A stretch of 10,938 nt of DNA from Candidatus Roizmanbacteria bacterium CG_4_10_14_0_8_um_filter_39_9 (lineage in GTDB: Bacteria > Patescibacteriota > Microgenomatia > UBA1406 > GWC2-37-13): the NCBI GenBank assembly GCA_002784505.1, contig PFLF01000099.1, forward strand, positions 1 through 10,938, read 5' to 3'. Below are positions 5,792 to 10,938 of the stretch, one piece after another (positions within the stretch are counted from its first letter, which is position 1; every line of letters starts with the position of its first letter). A program made the position numbers and the translations under genes. Below the pieces are notes generated by a model. It did not search any database, was not told the origin of the DNA, and saw only the letters and a program-made list of their open reading frames with translations.

Positions 5792-7084
5792 ATGAAAATC
5801 ATTATTCTTGGGGGCGGAATTACGGGTTTAACAGCCGCCTACAAACTAGCAGTACAACAGCACACCGTTGTGTTATATGAAAAACAAGCTGAGTTTGGGG
5901 GCCTTGCCGCGGGATTTAAAGGAAGCGCCTCTTGGGAATGGAGCCTGGAGAGGGCATACCATCATATATTTACGGGAGATAGAGAGATTCTTAACCTTGC
6001 AAACGAAATAGATTCAGGAGGATTTTTTTTTAAGGAACCTCAAACAGTATCCCTTTACAAAGGACCTGCTAATAATTACCGCATAATTCCCGTAGATTCG
6101 CCGCAAGACTTTCTCGCAATTCCGTACCTTTCAATTCCTGAGAAAATAAGAGGGGCAGCGGTACTTGCATTTTTGAAAGCGTCCCCCTTTTTATCTCTTT
6201 ATGAAAAATATACCGCTGAAGAATTTCTCCGAACCAGTATGGGGGAGAGGGCATGGATTGTCTTGTGGGAACAACTTTTTCGGAAAAAGTTCGGAAAATA
6301 TGCGGAAAAAATACTGGCGTCTTTTATTTGGGCAAGGATTAATAAAAGAACCAAAGGTCTCGGCTATGCTGAGGGAGGGTTTCAAACCCTTATTGATAAA
6401 TTAGCGGCGAAAGGGAAAGAGGTGGGAGCATTCTTAAAAAAAGGAAGGGGGGTCGCGGAGGTGAAAAAAAACGGCGGGGCATTTCAAATCTCAACAATTG
6501 ATGAAGAGGGCAGACGCCAAACAGACGAAGCGGATATTGTTATTTCTACCCTCCCAACCCCGGCGCTATTGCGTGTCGCCGAAAACGTACTAACCAAAAA
6601 CTCCCTGTCGAAGTTTAGTAAAATTCGATATTTGTCCGCAGTAAACCTGATTGTTGAGTCAAAATTTCCCCTCATTGACCGGGTTTATTGGATAAACATA
6701 TGTAACAAAAATCTTCCTATTATGGGAATAGTACAACACACAAACTTTATTGATAAAAAACATTATGGAGGGAAGTGTCTGACCTATATAGCCAACTATG
6801 TCGATGATGGGGCCCCCCTTCTTCGCATGAATAAAGAAGAGGCTGTTGATTTTTTCACTCCCCATCTCAAAAGCATCAATGGGGATTTTATTATCACCCA
6901 CGCATATTTGTTTAAGGCCCCGTTTGCCCAACCCATCTTTAATAATGAATTTGTTGAAAACAAACCAACATTTGAAACGGGGACACCAAATTTTTATATT
7001 GCAAACCTTGATATGACCTATCCCTATGATAGGGGAACCAATTATGCGGTGAAGCTCGGACAAGACGTAGCCAGTCTGATATAA
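5792..7084 (+). CDS. NAD(P)/FAD-dependent oxidoreductase (amine oxidase/protoporphyrinogen-oxidase-like)
   Basis: 430 residues. The N-terminus MKIIILGGGITGLTAAYKL is a Rossmann dinucleotide-binding motif (GGGITG, 7-12). It is followed by the acidic end of strand 2, E30, and the FAD-pyrophosphate segment GGLAAGF (36-42). The C-terminal DRGTNYAVKLG (413-423) is the second FAD-contacting motif of this superfamily. The closest recognisable group is the COG1232-like proteins often found beside glycosyltransferase genes. They also include desaturases, and the UDP-galactopyranose mutases share the fold, so the substrate is unknown. It is not a DprE1-type VAO flavoprotein. The ATG at 5792 is chosen because the Rossmann strand begins there. 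The open frame reaches 5672 but that would overlap the preceding gene. A run of nine Ts at 6023-6031 encodes Phe-Phe-Phe. Its stop codon lies inside a -10-like sequence for the following tRNA. Confidence 0.85.
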   Translation: MKIIILGGGITGLTAAYKLAVQQHTVVLYEKQAEFGGLAAGFKGSASWEWSLERAYHHIFTGDREILNLANEIDSGGFFFKEPQTVSLYKGPANNYRIIPVDSPQDFLAIPYLSIPEKIRGAAVLAFLKASPFLSLYEKYTAEEFLRTSMGERAWIVLWEQLFRKKFGKYAEKILASFIWARINKRTKGLGYAEGGFQTLIDKLAAKGKEVGAFLKKGRGVAEVKKNGGAFQISTIDEEGRRQTDEADIVISTLPTPALLRVAENVLTKNSLSKFSKIRYLSAVNLIVESKFPLIDRVYWINICNKNLPIMGIVQHTNFIDKKHYGGKCLTYIANYVDDGAPLLRMNKEEAVDFFTPHLKSINGDFIITHAYLFKAPFAQPIFNNEFVENKPTFETGTPNFYIANLDMTYPYDRGTNYAVKLGQDVASLI

Positions 7085-7085
7085 T
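7057..7085 (+). promoter_or_regulatory. Promoter of tRNA-Pro inside the end of the FAD gene
   Basis: CGGACA (7057-7062, 4 of 6 to TTGACA), a 17-bp spacer and a perfect extended -10, TGATATAAT (7077-7085), lie over the last codons and TAA stop of the upstream gene. Transcription should start near 7092, giving a 10-nt tRNA 5' leader. This is one of the two best promoters in the window. Confidence 0.6.
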
Positions 7086-7101
7086 GGGAGCTTAAATCAT
7101 T

Positions 7102-7175
7102 CGGGACGTAGTTCAGATGGCTAGAACGTACGCTTTGGGAGCGTAAGGTCGCGAGTTCAAGTCTCGCCGTCCCGA
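7102..7175 (+). tRNA. tRNA-Pro (anticodon UGG)
   Basis: A full 74-nt cloverleaf can be drawn. The acceptor stem is CGGGACG/CGTCCCG (7102-7108/7168-7174). The D stem is GTTC/GAAC (7111-7114/7124-7127) with GG in the loop. The anticodon stem is TACGC/GCGTA (7129-7133/7141-7145) around the loop TTTGGGA, which places anticodon TGG at 7136-7138. A 5-nt variable loop is followed by the T arm GCGAG-TTCAAGT-CTCGC (7151-7167). The C1-G72 pair, discriminator A73 (7175) and G37 are the usual marks of bacterial tRNA-Pro. The 3' CCA is not encoded (bases 7176-7178 are CAC), so the cell needs a CCA-adding enzyme. It lies 17 bp after the FAD gene and 12 bp before the next ATG. Confidence 0.97.
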
Positions 7176-7187
7176 CACAAAAACTTC

Positions 7188-8609
7188 ATGAATAAAGCCA
7201 TTTCTTCAACAACAAGCAAGATTGTTTTTTTGGCACTTTGCATTTTATTCCTTGCTCTATTCACCGTTAAAGGTGCGACGGTAATTGATCCCGACCTCGG
7301 GTGGCACATTAAAGTAGGGGAGATTATACTTAAAACAGGGAGAGTCCCTGCAACCGACCCGTTTTCCTACACCATGTCAAACTTTCCCTTCATCGACCAC
7401 AGCTGGCTCATGAGCTTGGGAGTAGCATTGCTTTATCCCGTCATTGGCTTGTGGGGTATTTCGTTTCTTTTTGCATTGATGGGCACGGGCGCATATGTAA
7501 TGCAGTATGTGGCAACAAAAAATAAAGGCATTTTTCCGCTGTTTGTAAGTCTCTTTACCTGTTTGCCGTTTGTAGGAATAAGGTCGCAGATAAGCACCAT
7601 GCTGTTTTTTTCCACCCTCCTTTTACTTCTACGTCAAAGTAAAAAAATTCAACTATTTATAATCCCGCTCATGCTTCTTTGGGTTAATCTGCATGGAGGA
7701 TTTTTTATTGGGATTATAACACTCGCCATTTATACGGTAACAGAGGGAATAAGACTAAAAAAAATGCCAAACTTCCACCTTATTCTATGCGTCCTATGTC
7801 TCCTTCTTTCGGTTTGTAATCCATATGGCGTACAGATCTGGAAAGAAGTGCTTCTTACCTCCACAGACCTGATGGTGAGGGCTTCAATTAGTGAGTGGAT
7901 GCCGGCCTTTTTTTATATTAATATTCCTTTCTGGATCTATACTGGTTTTATAATTGCACTTGCGATTCGATACAGAAATATTAAAGAAAATCTTTTCTAT
8001 TTGGTGCTAGGGACATTCCTTCTTATTAATGTCTTTGTTGGAATGAGGCACATTCCCCTCTGGTTATTAACTACTTTTTATATGTGGGGCCAATATTATC
8101 CTCAGCTCAAACAAGATTCTGCGAGAAACAAAACTATACGGGCCAGATTTGATAAGGTAAAAAAAATAGCAACTTACACGATAGCAGCCGCATTTTTTAT
8201 ACAAAGCGTTTTTTATATCCAAAGCATTATTTCTTCAATTGAGACAAAGATGTATCCCGTGGGCGCATTGAAATATCTCACAACCCAAAAAAAGGACGGG
8301 AACATGTTTGCCTTGTATGGATGGGGGGGATATATTGTGTGGAAGATCCCGGGCGAAAAAACATTTATTGACGGAAGAATGCCTATTTGGAACGGGGGCA
8401 ATAAGAACACCCGCTTTCTCTCATATGCATATGCTGACTATTTAAATATACTGGGGGGAAGGGCGCCCTTTGAATATTACCGCGCGAAGTATCATATTAC
8501 CTATGTTTTAATGCCTACAAAAAAACGTGGAGAAACAGGGAAAAACATTTTCACTTCTTATCCTGTCAAATACTCAGACGAAACGGCAACGCTTTACGAT
8601 ACTAAATAA
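7188..8609 (+). CDS. Multispanning membrane protein, GT-C-type glycosyltransferase-like
   Basis: 473 residues with a first membrane helix at about 11-30 and many further hydrophobic segments up to about 350, then a soluble C-terminal part. After helix 1 comes DPDLGWHIKVG (34-44) with two Asp and His40, then DPFSYT (57-62) and DHSW (70-73). The first outer loop of GT-C enzymes carries acidic catalytic or metal-binding residues in this position. Further blocks are WVNLHGGFFIG (165-175), SEWMP (235-239), GMRHIP (285-290) and, near the end, GWGGYIVWKIP (378-388) and FIDGR (393-397). I recognise this set from widespread uncharacterised bacterial membrane proteins with GT-C topology. It is not STT3/PglB, since WWDYG is absent. 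A lipid-linked sugar donor is inferred. The ATG lies 12 bp after the tRNA and lacks an SD. Its stop faces the next gene at 5 bp. Confidence 0.72.
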   Translation: MNKAISSTTSKIVFLALCILFLALFTVKGATVIDPDLGWHIKVGEIILKTGRVPATDPFSYTMSNFPFIDHSWLMSLGVALLYPVIGLWGISFLFALMGTGAYVMQYVATKNKGIFPLFVSLFTCLPFVGIRSQISTMLFFSTLLLLLRQSKKIQLFIIPLMLLWVNLHGGFFIGIITLAIYTVTEGIRLKKMPNFHLILCVLCLLLSVCNPYGVQIWKEVLLTSTDLMVRASISEWMPAFFYINIPFWIYTGFIIALAIRYRNIKENLFYLVLGTFLLINVFVGMRHIPLWLLTTFYMWGQYYPQLKQDSARNKTIRARFDKVKKIATYTIAAAFFIQSVFYIQSIISSIETKMYPVGALKYLTTQKKDGNMFALYGWGGYIVWKIPGEKTFIDGRMPIWNGGNKNTRFLSYAYADYLNILGGRAPFEYYRAKYHITYVLMPTKKRGETGKNIFTSYPVKYSDETATLYDTK

Positions 8610-8614
8610 AAAGA

Positions 8615-9763
8615 CTAAACATACGTTTTAAGTATGGAAGCTTTTCCCGACGAGGGGGACAATGAAAATGCGCCAACAGCATGGGGGACGACGCAGGAGT
8701 GGCCGCGGCCGACTGTTATAGCATGACTTGAAGTTTCAACCTCAATCTCCCCCTCTATCACAAACAAATGAACAAAAGAATTTCCCATATCAACCATCAA
8801 TTCCTTTTCAACACAAAGCTTATCGAGAGAGTAGAAAGGTGTTGAAACTAAATTTTGGACGGTGCGTTTTTGAATAGCTAATTCAAAATCATTATGAGAG
8901 GGGTCGGTATCTATGTGCTTGAAGTAATCATCAATGTGGAGCTCCCGAATTATTCCGCCCGGCTGAATTTTTCCCTTATCAAAAGAACGGATGGTAGAGT
9001 CATAATCCGACACATCGCGCTGGACCTCATACAACACATTTCCCAACGGGCAACCAACAGGGTCCTCCTCCCACGAGTGGTGAATGGCTCCGGGACTGAG
9101 GTCGACAGTCGTGTGTTTCTTTACTCGGTGTATGTTTACATATTTCCAAGGATTAAATTTTTGGATAACCTCCTTCATATGAGAATTCGCAGATTCAAAA
9201 GAGATTATTTTTTCCTTCAATTTTTTGGAAATGAAATGCATTTCACGGTCAATAGATTCACAAACAGATTTATATTCAGCCATATCTGCACCCTTCTTTA
9301 TTCCATAGGTAATAATTCCATCCTCAAAATAATACCAGCTTTCAGGCTTTCTCTTCCAACGAGGGTCCTTCTCAAGCGTTTTTCTGACGTGCAGCTGAAA
9401 GGAGTTCCCCAGCGCCTGAGTAAACTTAATGAGAAGAGGCATAGAAGAAAATTTTTTTGCAACATCCCCCAATACGCGGGCGGGATCGTTTTGTATGAGC
9501 TCTTGAAGGGCGAGAACCCCGCGAGAAAGAGCACCACTTCCTACATTACACTCAACAAGGTCTTCTTGAAACCGGGGATCGGTAGTCGCATCCGCAAATG
9601 AAAGGAGAGATTTTCCATACAACTCATAGCTTTGACCTATTTTTTGTGCATTAATTTTATCGTTTTTAATTTCCTTATAAGAGCTTATGTAGTGGCCACC
9701 CCATGTTTCCTGGACGACAAGAGTGGGAATAATGAGATAGGGGCGATCAACTGATGGCTTCAT
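8615..9763 (-). CDS. Class I mannose-6-phosphate isomerase-like protein
   Basis: 382 residues, close to the usual ~390 for class I phosphomannose isomerases. These zinc cupin enzymes interconvert fructose-6-phosphate and mannose-6-phosphate to supply GDP-mannose. Zinc-site motifs are visible: QLH (Q123, H125), KPE (139-141, E141) and SPGAIHH (223-229, H228), the last followed by E246 in LYEVQRDVSDYDSTIRSFD-type sequence equivalent to the E-x-Q-x-x-S-D-x-x-x-R-x-x-D block of the family. A C-terminal cupin half (about 325-382) has IEGEIEV and a late VVPHAVGAF. The stretch 155-205 is helical and charged, as in the family's helical domain. The ATG at 9763 is the first usable start and has a -10-like TATATT 6 nt upstream but no SD. 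It is the only - strand gene right of the origin and is divergent from the UbiA-family gene. Isomerase activity on another sugar phosphate is possible. Confidence 0.8.
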   Translation of the reverse strand: MKPSVDRPYLIIPTLVVQETWGGHYISSYKEIKNDKINAQKIGQSYELYGKSLLSFADATTDPRFQEDLVECNVGSGALSRGVLALQELIQNDPARVLGDVAKKFSSMPLLIKFTQALGNSFQLHVRKTLEKDPRWKRKPESWYYFEDGIITYGIKKGADMAEYKSVCESIDREMHFISKKLKEKIISFESANSHMKEVIQKFNPWKYVNIHRVKKHTTVDLSPGAIHHSWEEDPVGCPLGNVLYEVQRDVSDYDSTIRSFDKGKIQPGGIIRELHIDDYFKHIDTDPSHNDFELAIQKRTVQNLVSTPFYSLDKLCVEKELMVDMGNSFVHLFVIEGEIEVETSSHAITVGRGHSCVVPHAVGAFSLSPSSGKASILKTYV

Positions 9764-9769
9764 AGAGAT

Positions 9770-9775
9770 AATATA
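9770..9775 (-). promoter_or_regulatory. -10-like hexamer of the isomerase-like gene
   Basis: Read on the - strand, TATATT (5 of 6) ends 6 nt before the ATG at 9763. A start 7 nt downstream would be the A of that ATG. No -35 match is visible. Its upstream region overlaps the opposite-facing TATAAT at 9792-9797. Confidence 0.35.
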
Positions 9776-9791
9776 CTATCGAAAATTGCTG

Positions 9792-9797
9792 TATAAT
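9792..9797 (+). promoter_or_regulatory. Perfect TATAAT upstream of the UbiA-family gene
   Basis: TATAAT ends 6 nt before GTG 9804, so a start 7 nt downstream coincides with the G of that codon. This favours GTG 9804 over the in-frame TTG 9786, which would put the promoter inside the gene. No -35 match is visible. Confidence 0.42.
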
Positions 9798-9803
9798 ACA
9801 AGA

Positions 9804-10718
9804 GTGGAAAAAAAGAGAATTCTGGTTTATGCGAGGGCGCTCCGCGTAAACCAATGGATAAAAAATTTCATCGTATTTACGCCGGTTGTCTTTTCTGGAA
9901 AACTCTTTGTACTTTCTATCTTTCTTGAAACACTCGTTGCTTTTTTAATATTTTGTCTCTTGTCCTCGACCTCTTATTTACTTAACGATATCATTGATTA
10001 CCCCTTTGACATAAAGCACCCAACTAAAAAATTCAGGCCCATTGCCGCAGGGCAGATCACTATTCAACAAGCCACATTTCTTGTTTTTATTCTGACGATT
10101 ATCTCTCTTATAATAAGCTTATTTGTCTCAATCCCGTTTTTTTTCCTTGCCCTTTTATTTATTTTACTCCATTTTTTTTATTCCCTTTTTTTAAAAAAAT
10201 TTCCCACTGTTGATATTTTTTCAATCTCATTTTCCTTTATGCTCCGTGCAACGGCAGGGGAGGTGGCATCCGGGTACCATATTCCTATATGGCTGCTTCT
10301 TACGATTTTTTTCATCTCCTTGTTTATGGCAACAATAAAACGCCACGCCGAACTTGTGACACATGGGCGTGAAACGAGAGAATCGCTTTATCGATATAAA
10401 GAACATTTTTTAGATTTTCTCACAAATACCTTTGCAACCTCAACAATTATTGCTTATGCGACCTACACATATGTTGAACAAATACCACAAGCAAAGATTT
10501 TTTCATTTAACGGTCCTATATTTCCACCCCTTGAGGTTAGAAAATGGATGATGATTACTGTTCCACTTGTGGTCTATGGGGTGGCAAGATATGCCCAATT
10601 ACTTTATGAAAGAGATGAGGGAGAGCGTCCTGAAAAGCTTATTACCCAAGATAAACCGCTTGTTGCCACGATAGTATTGTGGACTATTATTGTCGTGCTA
10701 CTTATCTACGTCCTTTAA
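9804..10718 (+). CDS. UbiA-family prenyltransferase, decaprenyl-phosphate phosphoribosyltransferase-like
   Basis: 304 residues from GTG 9804, or 310 if TTG 9786 is used. Known relatives (DppR/Rv3806c type) transfer phosphoribose from PRPP to a polyprenyl phosphate, the first step toward polyprenyl-phospho-arabinose in mycobacteria. The N-terminus has ALRVNQWIKNFIVFTPVVF, where R-x-x-Q-W-x-K-N is characteristic of this subgroup. The metal-binding motif NDIIDYPFD (61-69, N61, D62, D65, D69) is followed by KHPTKKFRPIAAG (71-83), also subgroup-specific. A second conserved block with HAELVTHGRETRESLYRY lies in the middle. Around eight or nine hydrophobic segments fit the UbiA fold. Three T runs of 7-8 bases (10137-10192) encode Phe-rich helices. 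The real acceptor lipid and product are not known here. The gene is divergent from the isomerase-like gene and 43 bp before the next start. Confidence 0.85.
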   Translation: MEKKRILVYARALRVNQWIKNFIVFTPVVFSGKLFVLSIFLETLVAFLIFCLLSSTSYLLNDIIDYPFDIKHPTKKFRPIAAGQITIQQATFLVFILTIISLIISLFVSIPFFFLALLFILLHFFYSLFLKKFPTVDIFSISFSFMLRATAGEVASGYHIPIWLLLTIFFISLFMATIKRHAELVTHGRETRESLYRYKEHFLDFLTNTFATSTIIAYATYTYVEQIPQAKIFSFNGPIFPPLEVRKWMMITVPLVVYGVARYAQLLYERDEGERPEKLITQDKPLVATIVLWTIIVVLLIYVL

Positions 10719-10722
10719 GGGC

Positions 10723-10752
10723 TTGACAAAGTAGACAACCTTACTATAGAAT
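10723..10752 (+). promoter_or_regulatory. Strong promoter before the pilin-like gene
   Basis: A perfect -35 TTGACA (10723-10728) is followed by TAGAAT (10747-10752, 5 of 6, 18-bp spacer) or TATAGA (10745-10750, 4 of 6, 16-bp spacer). It begins 4 bp after the UbiA stop. The predicted start near 10757-10759 leaves a leader of only a few nt before ATG 10762. It is the only exact TTGACA placed at a promoter in the window, which suggests high expression. Confidence 0.65.
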
Positions 10753-10761
10753 GATTTTAAT

Positions 10762-10938
10762 ATGAAAATATTAAAAACGCTTGAGACAAAGTTAAAATAT
10801 GCTTTTCTTCTTTCTTTTGGAGTTGTTTATGCTGCGCCGTCAAACGAGACAAATGTGATTACCCCCTTTAAAATTCCCTCAATTGCCGACCTCATTTCTT
10901 TTTTTATTAAATTCTTCTTTTTTATTGCAGGGATGGCG
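10762..10938 (+). CDS. Small secreted/membrane peptide, T4SS-pilin-like (3' partial)
   Basis: 59 codons are visible and the frame runs off the end of the window. The N-terminus MKILKTLETKLKYAFLLSF is a basic stretch followed by a hydrophobic core, and VVYAAP offers an A-x-A-like signal peptidase I site near residues 22-25. After a short polar part comes IPSIADLISFFIKFFFFIAG, the beginning of a membrane helix. A signal peptide, then a short linker, then '...D-L-I-x-x-x-I-K-F...' helix is the layout of the small VirB2/TrbC-like pilins (T4SS_pilin family) common in Patescibacteria. The rest, including an expected second helix, is missing. No SD is present and the promoter is strong. It may instead be another small membrane protein. 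Confidence 0.6.
   Translation, partial: MKILKTLETKLKYAFLLSFGVVYAAPSNETNVITPFKIPSIADLISFFIKFFFFIAGMA

Noticed and set aside
8620..8636. Hairpin CATAC-N7-GTATG between the convergent GT-C-like and isomerase-like genes as a terminator
   Set aside because: Only five mostly A-T pairs, inside coding sequence, with an interrupted T run. Too weak to call.
8894..9601. 235-codon open frame on the + strand opposite the isomerase-like gene
   Set aside because: Its sequence has no family-like motifs and lies fully antisense to a gene with clear zinc-site motifs, so it is a shadow frame.
9786..9803. TTG 9786 as start of the UbiA-family gene
   Set aside because: It would put the perfect TATAAT inside the coding sequence. 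Not excluded, but GTG 9804 fits the promoter and family start better.
1..10938. CRISPR arrays, rRNA genes, riboswitches, toxin-antitoxin or defence genes
   Set aside because: I looked for spaced direct repeats, rRNA motifs, long structured leaders and small gene pairs and found none. All gaps between genes are short and accounted for.

Overview
The window looks like a chromosomal replication-origin region of a small-genome bacterium, most likely a member of the Patescibacteria (Candidate Phyla Radiation). This placement is an inference from gene content and style, not from a marker tree. The supporting points are very tight gene packing, moderately AT-rich DNA, almost no Shine-Dalgarno sequences, a comF gene beside dnaA, a small pilin-like secreted membrane peptide at the right edge, and an isolated set of polyprenyl-sugar genes. 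Standard decoding fits every gene: no internal TGA has to be read through, and none of the eleven genes whose stop is visible ends in TGA (8 TAA, 3 TAG).

Left part (1-1432, + strand): the last codons of a ferredoxin-NAD(P) reductase-like flavoprotein, then a tyrosine-recombinase-like protein that has lost its nucleophilic tyrosine and two other catalytic residues, then a short RNase HI. These converge on dnaN with only 2 bp between stop codons.

Origin part (1435-4067): dnaN and dnaA both lie on the - strand. The 120-bp dnaA-dnaN spacer holds two overlapping DnaA-box-like 9-mers, a run of TAG/TAT triplets that resembles a DnaA-trio, an AT-rich tract and an inverted repeat. On the other side of dnaA, the 83-bp dnaA-comF spacer holds two perfect consensus DnaA boxes in a palindrome placed over the dnaA promoter. 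Together they suggest a bipartite oriC of the Bacillus type. Most genes to the right run away from it on the + strand.

Right part (4068-10938): comF (DNA-uptake-associated phosphoribosyltransferase family), an AI-2E/PerM-type membrane protein, an FAD-dependent oxidoreductase, tRNA-Pro(UGG), a large GT-C-like membrane protein, a - strand class I phosphomannose-isomerase-like protein, a UbiA-family prenyltransferase of the decaprenyl-phosphate phosphoribosyltransferase type, and the start of a T4SS-pilin-like peptide. The FAD enzyme, GT-C-like protein, isomerase and UbiA protein plausibly feed a polyprenyl-linked sugar pathway for the cell envelope.

A window-wide pattern is that -10-like hexamers sit about 5-11 nt before start codons, so many mRNAs may be leaderless. 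Twice the -10 hexamer contains the TAA stop codon of the gene before it. No IS element, CRISPR array, prophage or wholly new multi-gene system is visible. No gap between genes exceeds 150 bp.
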